Shown: positions 6,959-15,453, counted from the stretch's first letter. The stretch: 64,000 nt of DNA from Streptomyces albireticuli (GCF_002192455.1 NZ_CP021744.1:4931501-4995500); one strand, 5' to 3'. Notes: generated by a model from the letters alone, not told the origin. Made by a program: numbers and translations.

Positions 6959-8199
6959 TGGGAATCCGTGGCCGGATCGCGCTCGCGATCTCCTTCGTCA
7001 CCGCACTCGCCGTCGTCCTCCTCGGCCTCGCCGTCCACCACATCTCGGCCGTGGAGCGCGCCGGGCAGGCGCAGTCGTACCAGGACAGCCTGCTCAGCTC
7101 GGCGCTCCAGGTCTACCAGCGGGACAGCCTGCTCGCGCTCGGCGCGCAGCTCGACGACTCCACGCTGCCGCCGGTGCTGATGGAGGCGGTCCGCGAGGGC
7201 CGTTCCGGTACGTACATCAGCGGTGGCGGCGACCCCCGGGTGTGGGCGGCGACGGAGGTCGACGGCGGCAAGGTGCTGTCGGTGTCGGCGCCCTACCCGG
7301 ACCGTGACCCGCTCCAGCGGGCGCTGGACAAGGCGCTGGTGGTGGCCGGCGCGGCCACGGTGGCGCTGATGGCGGTGGTCGCGTGGTTCGTGGCGCAGAG
7401 CCTGTCGCGGCGGCTGCGGCACAGCGCGGCGGCGGCGCGCCGGATCGCGGCGGGGGAGCCGCCGGACCCGGAGGCGCTGGCGGCCGGCGGCCGGGACGAG
7501 GTCGCGGAACTGGGCCGGTCGGTGCACCACATGGCGGCGTCGCTGGCGGCGCGGGTGGAGGCGGAGCGCGAGTTCACCGCGGACGTGGCGCACGAGCTGC
7601 GGACGCCGGTGGCCGGCCTGGTGGCCTCGGCGGAGCTGCTGCCGCACCCGCGGGCGGTGGAGATGGTCCGGGAGCGGGCGCAGACGATGCGGGTGCTGGT
7701 CGAGGATCTGCTGGAGGTGTCGCGGCTGGACGCCGGCCGGGAGCGGGCGCAGCTCGACGAGGTGGAACTGCCGTCGCTGGTGCGCGGGATCGTGAAGCGC
7801 GCGCAGGGTCAGCGTGGGGTCGACGAGGTGTCGGTCGAGGTGGCCGGCGAGGGCCGGATCGTGGCGACGGACGCCCGCCGGGTGGAGCGGATCCTGGTGA
7901 ACATCCTGGGCAACGCGGCGAAGCACGGGAAGCCGCCGATCGAGGTGCTGGTGGAGGGCACCCGGATCACGGTGCGCGACCACGGTGACGGCTATCCGCC
8001 GGAGCTGGTGGACCAGGGGCCGCGGCGGTTCCGCACGGCGGCGCCGGAGCGTGGCACCGGGCACGGCCTGGGGCTGACGATCGCGGTGGGCCAGGCGGTG
8101 GTGCTGGGGGCGCGGCTGGAGTTCGGCTCGGCGGAGGGCGGCGGCGCGCAGGCGGTGCTGGACCTTCCGGAGGCGGAGGCGCCGGCGGAGGGCCGGTAG
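6958..8199 (+). CDS. Orphan HAMP-type sensor histidine kinase
   Basis: 413-residue transmembrane kinase. TM1 lies at about residues 6-28 and TM2 at about 125-145 around an extracellular sensor of some 95 residues. A HAMP segment follows ('RRIAAGEPPDPEALAAGG' then 'DEVAELGRSV'), then the H-box 'FTADVAHELRTPVAGL' with the phosphoacceptor His, an N-box region 'RILVNILGNAAKHG', the G1-like 'VRDHGDGYP' and the G2 box 'GTGHGLGLTI'. The start at ATG 6958 overlaps the stop of the preceding gene; GTG 6955 is an alternative. No response regulator gene adjoins: the next gene is convergent bcp. The partner regulator must be encoded elsewhere. Confidence 0.9.
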   Translation: MGIRGRIALAISFVTALAVVLLGLAVHHISAVERAGQAQSYQDSLLSSALQVYQRDSLLALGAQLDDSTLPPVLMEAVREGRSGTYISGGGDPRVWAATEVDGGKVLSVSAPYPDRDPLQRALDKALVVAGAATVALMAVVAWFVAQSLSRRLRHSAAAARRIAAGEPPDPEALAAGGRDEVAELGRSVHHMAASLAARVEAEREFTADVAHELRTPVAGLVASAELLPHPRAVEMVRERAQTMRVLVEDLLEVSRLDAGRERAQLDEVELPSLVRGIVKRAQGQRGVDEVSVEVAGEGRIVATDARRVERILVNILGNAAKHGKPPIEVLVEGTRITVRDHGDGYPPELVDQGPRRFRTAAPERGTGHGLGLTIAVGQAVVLGARLEFGSAEGGGAQAVLDLPEAEAPAEGR

Positions 8200-8205
8200 C
8201 CGTAC

Positions 8206-8225
8206 GGGCCGGGGGAAGCCGGCCC
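8206..8225. terminator. Hairpin between the sensor kinase and bcp
   Basis: Arms GGGCCGG (8206-8212) and CCGGCCC (8219-8225) lie between the convergent stops at 8199 and 8251. A simple bidirectional terminator is likely. Confidence 0.6.
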
Positions 8226-8250
8226 GCACGGCGTGCGGGGGACCGGGCGG

Positions 8251-8718
8251 CTACAGGCCCAGGTCCTTGATGATCTTCGCGACGTGGCCGGTGGCCTTCA
8301 CGTTGTAGAGGGCGCGCTCGACCTTGCCCTCCTCGTCGACGATGATCGTCGACCGGATGACGCCCGTGACGGTCTTCCCGTACAGCTTCTTCTCGCCGAA
8401 GGCGCCGTAGGCCTCCAGCACCTTCTTCTCCGGGTCCCCGACGAGGGTGACCGCGAGCTCCTCCTTCTCGCGGAACTTCGCGAGCTTCTCCGGCTTGTCG
8501 GGGGAGACGCCGATCACGTCGTAGCCGTGGCCGGCGAGGAAGTCGAGGTTGTCCGTGAAGTCGCAGGCCTGCTTGGTGCAGCCCGGGGTGAGGGCGGCCG
8601 GGTAGAAGTAGACGATGACCTTGCGGCCCTTGCGGTCGGCGAGCGAGACCTGCTTGCCGTCCGCGTCGGGCAGGGTGAAGGCGGGGGCGGTGTCGCCGGG
8701 CTGAAGTCGCTCGCTCAT
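8251..8718 (-). CDS. bcp: Thioredoxin-dependent peroxiredoxin, Bcp/PrxQ family
   Basis: 155-residue thiol peroxidase reducing H2O2 and organic hydroperoxides. The PrxQ signature 'TPGCTKQACDFTDN' carries the peroxidatic Cys and, five residues later, the resolving Cys. The thioredoxin-fold start 'RLQPGDTAPAFTLPDADGK', 'KVIVYFYP' and 'VIGVSPDKPEKLAKF' are typical. The true start is at 8718 (MSERLQPG); the frame stays open far upstream but lacks homology there. It is divergent from the DUF3618 gene. Confidence 0.96.
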   Translation of the reverse strand: MSERLQPGDTAPAFTLPDADGKQVSLADRKGRKVIVYFYPAALTPGCTKQACDFTDNLDFLAGHGYDVIGVSPDKPEKLAKFREKEELAVTLVGDPEKKVLEAYGAFGEKKLYGKTVTGVIRSTIIVDEEGKVERALYNVKATGHVAKIIKDLGL

Positions 8719-8883
8719 GACTCTCCTCGTCGTGACCTGGGGGCGGCGCCGTGGTGACGGGCGCCGCTCCCCGAGACTAGCCACCGCGTGGATCGGGGGT
8801 GCCGCGGGGCACGGCGTCCGGCGAGCTGACAGACTGTCGTCATCACTCATCATCACTCTTATCGAGACGACGGAGGCAGCGCG

Positions 8884-9204
8884 GTGTCGGAAGCCAGGAC
8901 CCCTGCGCAGATCGAGGCGGACATCGCCCGCAGGCGGGAAGAGCTCGCCGTGACGCTCGACGAGATCGGGATGCGGATGCACCCGAGCACGATCGTGGGC
9001 GATGCGAAGGCCAAGGTGGCCGCGAAGGTGGACGCCACCGCGGGCCGTGCTTACGTGGCGGCGAACCGGCTGGTGTCGGACGTGCGGGCGCGGTTCGTGA
9101 CGGAGGAGGGCGCGCCGCGGCTGGACCGGATCGTGCCGGTGGCGATGGTGGCCGTGGGTGTGATCGGGCTGCTGACGGTCTCCTCGCGTCGTCACAAGGC
9201 GTAG
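8884..9204 (+). CDS. DUF3618 domain membrane protein
   Basis: 106-residue protein with the DUF3618 pattern 'TPAQIEADIARRREELAVTLDEIGMRM' at the N-terminus, an amphipathic alanine-rich middle and one C-terminal transmembrane helix ('IVPVAMVAVGVIGLLTVSS') ending in a basic tail. In actinobacteria such proteins are small membrane-associated proteins of unknown role, often near phage-holin/YtxH-like envelope genes. GTG start at 8884. It is followed at 118 bp by a GroES-like gene. Confidence 0.85.
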   Translation: MSEARTPAQIEADIARRREELAVTLDEIGMRMHPSTIVGDAKAKVAAKVDATAGRAYVAANRLVSDVRARFVTEEGAPRLDRIVPVAMVAVGVIGLLTVSSRRHKA

Positions 9205-9321
9205 TGCCGGTACCCCCGGGTGCCTTCGGGTACCGGGCGTAACCGGGAGGATCCCGGCGGATCCTGGCGGATCCCGGCCTGAGGCCTCGGGGGGCGGGCG
9301 CGGCCAGGTACGGTCAGGGGC

Positions 9322-9663
9322 GTGAGTACCCATACCACCCACGACAAGCTGCCCATCCGGATGCTGCACGATCGCGTGCTGGTCCGGACCGACATTCCCG
9401 AGGGCGAGCGCCGGTCCACCGGCGGCATCGTCATTCCGGCGACGGCGGCGGTGGGCCGCCGGCTGGCCTGGGCCGAGGTCGTGGCGGTCGGGCAGAGCGT
9501 GCGCACGGTGGAGCCGGGCGACCGGGTGCTGTACGACCCGGAGGACCGCGCCGAGGTGGAGGTGCGCGGTGTCGCGTACGTCCTGATGCGCGAGCGGGAT
9601 CTGCACGCGGTGGCGGCGGAGCGGCTGGAGGGGTCGGACGACTCCACGGGTCTCTACCTCTGA
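9322..9663 (+). CDS. GroES-like (Cpn10 family) co-chaperone
   Basis: 113-residue Cpn10-fold protein. Family features are 'RMLHDRVLVRTDIPEGERRSTGGIVIP', 'GRRLAWAEVVAVG', 'VEPGDRVLYDPED' and 'YVLMRERDLHAV'. It is not beside groEL and the mobile-loop region ('ERRSTGGIVIP') differs from housekeeping GroES, so this is a second, stand-alone co-chaperone paralogue, as seen in streptomycetes. GTG start at 9322. Confidence 0.85.
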   Translation: MSTHTTHDKLPIRMLHDRVLVRTDIPEGERRSTGGIVIPATAAVGRRLAWAEVVAVGQSVRTVEPGDRVLYDPEDRAEVEVRGVAYVLMRERDLHAVAAERLEGSDDSTGLYL

Positions 9664-9750
9664 CGCCTCCGGCGGCCTCCGGCGACTGTGACTCCTTGAC
9701 GTCCCATGGATCCGGGCACGTCCCCGCTACCCGCGTTTCGTCCTTTTTGA

Positions 9751-9756
9751 TACGGT
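9751..9756 (+). promoter_or_regulatory. Candidate -10 element for the sugE transcript
   Basis: TACGGT fits the loose Streptomyces -10 pattern and lies about 8 bp before the riboswitch aptamer, so transcription would begin just upstream of it. The -35 region is poorly defined. Inference only. Confidence 0.35.
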
Positions 9757-9763
9757 CGTAAGA

Positions 9764-9805
9764 GCCCGACGAGACGCGCCGTACCGGGTCAGGACAAGAC
9801 GACGC
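9764..9805 (+). ncRNA. Guanidine-III riboswitch
   Basis: The stretch closely matches the guanidine-III aptamer (such as that of Thermobifida fusca): CCCGACGAG, then CGCGCCGTAC, CGGGTCAGGAC and AAGACGACGC. CCCG/CGGG forms P1 and the terminal GACGC can pair back to the GCGCCGTAC segment to form the class III pseudoknot. It lies 33 nt upstream of sugE, whose product exports guanidinium, so ligand binding should free the RBS (CGGAGG, just before 9839). The match is from memory of the published aptamer, not from a covariance search. Confidence 0.88.
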
Positions 9806-9838
9806 ACCCCTGTAGGTAGATTCCACGGAGGTGCCGTC

Positions 9839-10159
9839 ATGGCATGGGTCCTGCTCGCCGTCGCCGGTCTGCTCGAGGTCGGCTGGTCGATCGGCATGAA
9901 GTTCACCGACGGGTTCACGCGGCTGTGGCCGACCGTGTTCACCGTCGCGGGTATCGCCGCCAGCATGCTGCTGCTGTCGCAGGCCGCGAAGTCGCTCCCC
10001 ATCGGCACCGCCTACGGCGTGTGGGTGGGCATCGGCGCGGCCGGCGCCGCGGTGCTGGGCATGGTGGTGCTGGGCGAGCCGGCGACCGCCGCGCGGATCT
10101 TCTTCGTCGTGCTGCTGCTGGTGGCGGTGGTGGGCCTGAAGGCCACCTCGGGCCACTGA
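9839..10159 (+). CDS. sugE: SMR family guanidinium exporter SugE/Gdx
   Basis: 106-residue, four-TM small multidrug resistance protein that works as an antiparallel dimer and exchanges guanidinium for protons. The essential membrane glutamate is Glu13 in 'LLEVGWSIGMKFTDGF', and the 'PIGTAYGVWVGIGAAGA' segment is the family signature. The SugE/Gdx branch assignment rests on these motifs and on the guanidine-III riboswitch directly upstream. The strong hairpin at 10184-10225 terminates it. Confidence 0.95.
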   Translation: MAWVLLAVAGLLEVGWSIGMKFTDGFTRLWPTVFTVAGIAASMLLLSQAAKSLPIGTAYGVWVGIGAAGAAVLGMVVLGEPATAARIFFVVLLLVAVVGLKATSGH

Positions 10160-10183
10160 CGCCCGGCGGAGCCCGTATAGATA

Positions 10184-10225
10184 CGGAGGGGCGGCCCGGA
10201 ACCTCGGTTCCGGGCCGCCCCTCCG
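10184..10225. terminator. 20-bp perfect hairpin between sugE and the PBP gene
   Basis: Arms 10184-10203 and 10206-10225 are perfectly complementary (CGGAGGGGCGGCCCGGAACC is the left arm). It lies between convergent stops at 10159 and 10232 and should act in both directions. Confidence 0.9.
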
Positions 10226-10231
10226 CGTGTC

Positions 10232-12535
10232 TCAGTAGTCGTAGCCCAGCAGGTCGCCCTTGTCGATGCCGTGCTTCCCGCTCAGGCCGCCCCGGGGCTC
10301 GCCCGGCTCGAAGGTGAAGATCGGCGGGATCGTCGGGGGAGTCGGCGGGCCCGGGAACGTCGGCGGCCCGGTGGGCGGCACCGGCGGCGCGGAGGTGCGC
10401 GGCGGGACCGTCGGCGGCGCGGTGGTGGGCGGCGGGGCGCTGGGCGACTCCGGGGGCTCCGAGGTGGCGGGCGGCTCCAGCGGCGGGACGGTGCCGCCGC
10501 TCGCGGTGTCCAGGTCGAAGTCCTTGACGGGGGTGCCGGACAGGGCGGCGGCGGTGTACGCCCCCCAGATCTCGGCGGGGTAGCCGCCGCCGTTGATGCG
10601 GTCGAGCCCGGTCGCCCCGTAGAGCGGCTTCTGGTCGCCGGTGTCGGAGTCCTGGCCCATGACGGCGACGACGGTGGCGAGGTCCGGGGTGTAGCCGGCG
10701 AACCAGGCGGCCTTGTCCTCCTCGGCGGTGCCGGTCTTGCCGGCGGCGGGGCGCCCGGCGGCCTGGGCGGCGGCGCCCGTGCCGTTGTCGACGACGCTCT
10801 GGAGGATCGCGGTGGTGGTGTCGGCGGCCTCGCGGGAGACGGCCTGCTTGGTGTCCTTGCCGGGCAGGGAGACGCTCTCGCCGCCCTTGGTGACCTTGTC
10901 GACCAGGGTGTAGGCGCCGTGCCTGCCGTGGTTGGCGAGGGTCGCGTAGGCCTGGGTCATGTCGAGGACGCTGGCGGTGGCGACGCCGAGGGCGATGGAC
11001 GGGGTGGCGATCAGCTCGGGCGTCTTCTCGGGGATGCCGAGGGCGACGGCGGTGTTCTTGACCTTGGCGGGGCCGACGTCCTGGGCCATCTGGGCGTAGA
11101 CGGCGTTGACGGACAGGTCGGTGGCCTTGGTGACGGTGATCCGGCCGTAGGAGCGGTCGTCCTCGTTGGCCGGGGCGAAGCCGACCGGTCCGCCGGGCCC
11201 GCGCACGGGGCGCTTGTTGGTGCCGTCGTAGACGGTGTTGGGGGTGATCGCGCGGCCGTCCTGGGTGGTGGAGTCGTTCTCCACGGCCGAGGTGAAGACG
11301 AAGGGCTTGAAGGTGGAGCCGACCTGGTAGTCGCGGCGGGTGGCGTTGTTGACGTACTGCTTGGTGTAGTCGATGCCGCCGTAGAGGGCGACGACCCGGC
11401 CCGTCCTGGGGTCGATGGAGGCGCCGCCGGCCCTGACGTACCGGTCGACCGTGCGGCCCTCGCTCAGCTCGTCCATCAGCCGCTTCTGCACGGCGTCGAC
11501 GAAGGCGTCCTGCTTCTTGCGGTCGATGGTGGTGGTGATGCGGTAGCCGCCGCGGGCCAGGGTCTGCTCGTCGACGAGCTTGTTGTTGGTGAGGTGGTCC
11601 TTGACGGCCTCGACGAGATAGCCGCGCTGCCCGGACATGCCGACGCGCGGCTTGGACTTCCCGGGCGCCGGGAAGCTCATCTTCGCCCGGTCCTCGGGGG
11701 TGAGCCACTTCTTCTTGACCATGCCGTCGAGGACGTAGTTCCAGCGGGCCGTGGCGCGCGGCTTGTTCTCCGGGTGGGCGCCGACGTCGTAGGCGCTGGG
11801 GGCGTTGAGGAGGGTGGCCAGGTAGGCGCCCTCCGCGGCGTTCAGCCGGTCGGAGTCCTTGCCGTAGTAGGCCTGGGCGGCGGCCTGGATGCCGTAGGCG
11901 TTCCGGCCGAAGTAGCTGGTGTTGAGATAGCCCTCGAGGATCTCGTCCTTGCTCTGCTCGCGGTCGAGCTTGATCGCGATGAAGAACTCCTTCACCTTGC
12001 GGGTGACGGTCTGCTCCTGGCCCAGGTAGTAGTTCTTGACGTACTGCTGGGTGATGGTGGAGCCGGACTGCTTGCCCTTGCCGGTGGCGGTGTTCCAGGC
12101 GGCGCGGAGCATGGCCTCGGGGTTGACGGCCGACTCGGAGTAGAAGTCGCGGTCCTCGGCGGCGAGGACCGCGTGCTGGACGTCCCGGGGGACCTTGCTC
12201 AGGGAGACGCTCTCGCGGTTGACCTCGCCGTCGCGGGCGAGCTGGGAGCCGTCGGAGTAGAGGTAGACGTTGCTCTCGGCGACGGCGGCCCGGTTGGCCG
12301 CGGGGATGTGCACCAGCATGTAGCCGGCGACGAGGGCGCCGGCGATGAGCAGGACGATCAGCAGGAAGCCGCCGAGCACCATGCGCCAGGTCGGCAGGAG
12401 GCGGCGCCATCCGGTGCGCTTGGGGCGGCCGGGTCTTCCTCTGCGGCCGGGCCCGGTGCCGTCCTTCGGCGACCAGCCCGCCGGCCGGGTGTGGTCACCG
12501 CCGGCCGGCCGCTGCTGTGACTGCTCGTCGCTCAT
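10232..12535 (-). CDS. Bifunctional class A penicillin-binding protein (transglycosylase/transpeptidase)
   Basis: 767-residue peptidoglycan synthase. Order: cytoplasmic Gly/Pro/Arg-rich tail (about 1-60), one TM ('MVLGGFLLIVLLIAGALVAGYML'), GT51 glycosyltransferase domain with 'AAEDRDFYSE' and 'GSTITQQYVKNYYLG', then the transpeptidase domain with S-x-x-K 'GSTFKPF', S-x-N 'SVNAVYAQ' and K-T-G 'GKTGTAEEDKAAWF'. A Pro/Thr/Ser-rich tail follows from about residue 690 and ends 'DLLGYDY'. The start at 12535 is preceded by GAGGAG; the upstream open frame is not family sequence. It polymerises and crosslinks glycan strands outside the membrane. Confidence 0.95.
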   Translation of the reverse strand: MSDEQSQQRPAGGDHTRPAGWSPKDGTGPGRRGRPGRPKRTGWRRLLPTWRMVLGGFLLIVLLIAGALVAGYMLVHIPAANRAAVAESNVYLYSDGSQLARDGEVNRESVSLSKVPRDVQHAVLAAEDRDFYSESAVNPEAMLRAAWNTATGKGKQSGSTITQQYVKNYYLGQEQTVTRKVKEFFIAIKLDREQSKDEILEGYLNTSYFGRNAYGIQAAAQAYYGKDSDRLNAAEGAYLATLLNAPSAYDVGAHPENKPRATARWNYVLDGMVKKKWLTPEDRAKMSFPAPGKSKPRVGMSGQRGYLVEAVKDHLTNNKLVDEQTLARGGYRITTTIDRKKQDAFVDAVQKRLMDELSEGRTVDRYVRAGGASIDPRTGRVVALYGGIDYTKQYVNNATRRDYQVGSTFKPFVFTSAVENDSTTQDGRAITPNTVYDGTNKRPVRGPGGPVGFAPANEDDRSYGRITVTKATDLSVNAVYAQMAQDVGPAKVKNTAVALGIPEKTPELIATPSIALGVATASVLDMTQAYATLANHGRHGAYTLVDKVTKGGESVSLPGKDTKQAVSREAADTTTAILQSVVDNGTGAAAQAAGRPAAGKTGTAEEDKAAWFAGYTPDLATVVAVMGQDSDTGDQKPLYGATGLDRINGGGYPAEIWGAYTAAALSGTPVKDFDLDTASGGTVPPLEPPATSEPPESPSAPPPTTAPPTVPPRTSAPPVPPTGPPTFPGPPTPPTIPPIFTFEPGEPRGGLSGKHGIDKGDLLGYDY

Positions 12536-12680
12536 GTCTGTTGGGACTCCTCGGCCGCCACCGGGGTTGTGCGACCGCGGTGAGGGCGGTGTTGTGTCGG
12601 GCGGTCCGCCGTGCGGCTTACGCCCCGTAAAACACTTTCGCATCATGCGTTCCGCGCCAAGGGGGCGTAGCGCACCTGCG

Positions 12681-12745
12681 ACGGCCCGGTAAGGGCCGTC
12701 CGGGTCAGGCCGACCACTCCTTGGGGTGAAAAAGCCGTGGTCGGC
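12681..12745. promoter_or_regulatory. Two tandem hairpins in the PBP / ABC exporter intergenic region
   Basis: The 288-bp divergent region 12536-12823 contains ACGGCCC/GGGCCGT (12681-12687/12693-12699) and GCCGACCAC/GTGGTCGGC (12709-12717/12737-12745, loop with AAAAA). They lie 80-140 bp before the exporter's first gene and could be a leader structure or attenuator. Nothing else is recognised in this stretch. Confidence 0.4.
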
Positions 12746-12823
12746 GGCTGAACAGGGCCGCTAAGCTCCCTGGGCTCCGGAGGCGGCGGACTATCGAGGT
12801 TCAACGACGGGAGGTGCCCCGGG

Positions 12824-13624
12824 ATGCGGCTCTACGCGGCCGTGGCCGTGAGTGGTTTCCGGCGGTATGCCACGTATCGCGTCGCGACGGCCGCGGGCGT
12901 CTTCACCAATACGGTGTTCGGCTTCATCATCGCCTACACCTTCCTCGCGCTCTGGGACGAGCGTCCCCACCTCGGCGGCTACGACCAGTCGCAGGCCCTC
13001 ACCTTCGTCTGGGTGAGCCAGGGGCTGCTGGCCGCCGCGGCCCTGCTCGGCGGCGGCTTCCAGGAGGAGCTCCAGGAGCGCATCCGCTCCGGGGACATCG
13101 CCGTCGACCTCTACCGCCCCGCCGACCTCCAGCTGTGGTGGCTCTCCGCCGACCTCGGCCGGGCCGTCTTCCACCTGCTGGGCCGGGGCGCCGTCCCGCT
13201 CGCGGTCGGCGCGCTCGTCTTCGACCTGACGCTGCCCGCCGACCCGCTGCGCTGGCTCGCCTTCCTGCTCTCGGTGCTGCTCGGCGTCGTGGTGGGCTTC
13301 GCGCTGCGCTTCCTGGTGGCCCTGTGCGCCTTCTGGCTGCTCGACGGCGCCGGCGTCAACATGATCAGCGCACTGATGTGCATGTTCTTCTCGGGAATGC
13401 TGTTGCCGCTGACCGTCTTCCCCGGCCTCTTCGGCGAGGTCGCCCGGCTGCTGCCCTGGGCGGCCATGCTCCAGGTGCCCGTGGACGTGCTGCTCGGCAT
13501 GCACGCCGGGCCCGGCCTCGCCCGCGCGCTGGGCTTCCAGGCCCTGTGGGCGGCGCTGCTGCTGGGCACCGGGCGGGCGCTCCAGTCCCTGGCGACCAGG
13601 AAGGTGGTGGTGCAGGGTGGCTGA
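12824..13624 (+). CDS. ABC-2 family exporter permease, subunit 1
   Basis: 266-residue, six-TM permease. It opens 'MRLYAAVAVSGFRRYATYR' and contains 'YDQSQALTFVWVSQGLLAAA' and 'IRSGDIAVDLYRPADLQ', typical of the ABC-2 branch whose two unequal permeases and one ATPase are encoded together (viologen-exporter-like systems). RBS GGGAGG precedes the ATG. It overlaps the next gene by 8 bp. The cargo is unknown; related systems export cationic drugs or lipids. Confidence 0.88.
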   Translation: MRLYAAVAVSGFRRYATYRVATAAGVFTNTVFGFIIAYTFLALWDERPHLGGYDQSQALTFVWVSQGLLAAAALLGGGFQEELQERIRSGDIAVDLYRPADLQLWWLSADLGRAVFHLLGRGAVPLAVGALVFDLTLPADPLRWLAFLLSVLLGVVVGFALRFLVALCAFWLLDGAGVNMISALMCMFFSGMLLPLTVFPGLFGEVARLLPWAAMLQVPVDVLLGMHAGPGLARALGFQALWAALLLGTGRALQSLATRKVVVQGG

Positions 13625-14450
13625 CGCCCTCTCCCGGGTCCGGGGCGTCCCCGCGGGACTGCGCGCCTACGGCCTGATCGTCGCGATGTGGGTGCGCTCG
13701 ACGATGGCCTACCGGGCGTCCTTCCTGATGACGACGGCCGGCAACTTCGCGGCCAGTGTCCTCGACTTCGTCGCCATCATGATCATGTTCTCGCACATCG
13801 ACCGGCTCGGCGGCTTCACCCTCCCCGAGATCGCGTTGCTGTACGGGGCGACGAGCACCTCCCTGGGCCTCGCGGACCTCGCCCTCGGCAACATGGACCG
13901 GGTCGGGCAGCGCGTCCGCGACGGCACCCTCGACACCCTGCTGGTCCGCCCCGCGCCCGTCGTCGTCCAGGTAGCCGCCGACCGCTTCGCGCTGCGCCGC
14001 CTCGGCCGGGTCTGCCAGGGCCTGCTCGTCCTCGGCTGGGGCGTGGCGCGCACGGACCTCGCCTGGACCCCGGCGAAGGCCCTCTTCGCGGTGGTGACGG
14101 TGGTCGCCGGGGCCGCGATCTTCGCCGCCGTCTTCATCGCCGGCGCCGCCTTCCAGTTCTGGGCGGCCGACGCCTCCGAGGTGCAGAACTCCTTCACCTA
14201 CGGCGGCTCGACGATGCTCCAGTACCCGCCGGCGGTCTTCGCCCGGGAACTGGTGCGCGGGGCGACCTTCGTGGTGCCGCTCGCCTTCGTCAACTGGATC
14301 CCGGTGCTGCGCCTGCTGGGCCGGGACGACCCGCTGGGCCTGCCGGGCTGGGTGGACTTCTGCGGGCCGGCGGTGGCGCTCGCGATGCTCGCGGTGTCGG
14401 GACTGCTGTGGCGGGTGGGGCTGAGGAACTACCGGAGCACGGGAAGCTGA
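13617..14450 (+). CDS. ABC-2 family exporter permease, subunit 2
   Basis: 277-residue, six-TM permease, start GTG inside the end of subunit 1. Related features: 'YGLIVAMWVRSTMAYRASF', 'ALLYGATSTSLGLADLALG' and 'VRDGTLDTLLVRPAPVVVQ', paralleling the 'GDIAVDLYRP' segment of subunit 1, so the two probably form a heterodimer. It is followed after 3 bp by the ATPase. Confidence 0.88.
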   Translation: MADALSRVRGVPAGLRAYGLIVAMWVRSTMAYRASFLMTTAGNFAASVLDFVAIMIMFSHIDRLGGFTLPEIALLYGATSTSLGLADLALGNMDRVGQRVRDGTLDTLLVRPAPVVVQVAADRFALRRLGRVCQGLLVLGWGVARTDLAWTPAKALFAVVTVVAGAAIFAAVFIAGAAFQFWAADASEVQNSFTYGGSTMLQYPPAVFARELVRGATFVVPLAFVNWIPVLRLLGRDDPLGLPGWVDFCGPAVALAMLAVSGLLWRVGLRNYRSTGS

Positions 14451-14453
14451 GAG

Positions 14454-15440
14454 GTGGCTGGGGACGCGTTGTCCGAGGACGGGTTCATCGAACTGGACGG
14501 TGTCGAGAAGGTCTTCGACGTCCGTCGCAAGGCGGGCTTCCTGCGCCGCGAGCGGCACCGGGTGCGGGCCGTGGACGGCATCGGCTTCCGCGTCGGGCGC
14601 GGCGAGATGGTCGGCTACATCGGCCCCAACGGCGCCGGGAAGTCCACCACCATCAAGATGCTCACGGGCATCCTGACACCCAGCGCGGGCCGGCTGCGCG
14701 TCGCGGGCATCGACCCCTCGCGCGACCGCACCAGGCTCGCGCACCGGATCGGCGTGGTCTTCGGGCAGCGCACCACCCTCTGGTGGGACCTGCCGCTGCG
14801 CGACTCGTACGGCCTGGTGCGCCGCATGTACCGGGTCCCCGAGGCCCGCTACCGCGCCAACCTGGAGCGCTGCGTGGAGCTCCTGGACCTGGGCGCCCTC
14901 CTCGACGTGCCGGTGCGCCAGCTCTCCCTCGGCCAGCGGATGCGCGGGGACATCGCCGCCGCCCTGCTGCACGACCCCGAGGTGCTCTACCTCGACGAGC
15001 CGACCATCGGCCTGGACGTGGTCAGCAAGGCCAAGGTCCGCGGCTTCCTGCGCGAGGTCAACGCCGAGCGGGGCACGACGGTCCTGCTGACCACGCACGA
15101 CCTCACCGACATCGAGCAACTGTGCAAGCGCGTGATGGTCATCGACCACGGCCGGCTGGTCCACGACGGCGGCCTGGCCGAGCTGCACGCGGCCGGGGAG
15201 AGCGAGCGCACGCTCGTCGTCGACCTGGAGCGCGAACTCCCGCCGATCGAGGACGTGCCCGGCGCGCGCCCGGTCAGGGTGGAGGGGCCGCGGCAGTGGC
15301 TGGCGTTCGGGACGGGGCAGAGCGCGGCGCCGATCGTGGCGGTGGTGGCGGAGCGGTATCCGCTGGTGGACCTGTCGGTGCGGGAGCCGGACATCGAGGA
15401 CGTGATCGCGCGGATGTACGCGGGCGGGCGGGGGTTGTAG
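14454..15440 (+). CDS. ABC-2 exporter ATP-binding protein
   Basis: 328-residue ATPase energising the permeases at 12824-14450. Walker A is 'GPNGAGKSTT', the signature is 'LSLGQRMRGD', Walker B is 'VLYLDEPTIGLD' and the H-loop 'LLTTHDL'. The N-terminal insertion 'RRKAGFLRRERHRVRAVDG' and 'GVVFGQRTTLWWDLP' in the Q-loop are characteristic of the viologen-exporter-type ATPases. The last 85 residues form the usual regulatory domain. A hairpin at 15454-15490 ends the operon. Confidence 0.93.
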   Translation: MAGDALSEDGFIELDGVEKVFDVRRKAGFLRRERHRVRAVDGIGFRVGRGEMVGYIGPNGAGKSTTIKMLTGILTPSAGRLRVAGIDPSRDRTRLAHRIGVVFGQRTTLWWDLPLRDSYGLVRRMYRVPEARYRANLERCVELLDLGALLDVPVRQLSLGQRMRGDIAAALLHDPEVLYLDEPTIGLDVVSKAKVRGFLREVNAERGTTVLLTTHDLTDIEQLCKRVMVIDHGRLVHDGGLAELHAAGESERTLVVDLERELPPIEDVPGARPVRVEGPRQWLAFGTGQSAAPIVAVVAERYPLVDLSVREPDIEDVIARMYAGGRGL

Positions 15441-15453
15441 CCGGGGTGGGCGG

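Noticed and set aside
8719..9606. Upstream extension of the bcp frame
   Set aside because: The frame is open to 9606, but the family begins at MSERLQPG (8718) and the extension overlaps two plausible plus-strand genes.
10271..12520. 749-residue open frame opposite the PBP gene
   Set aside because: Gly/Val/Asp/Ala-rich antisense shadow of a high-GC gene; no RBS and the PBP motifs lie on the other strand.
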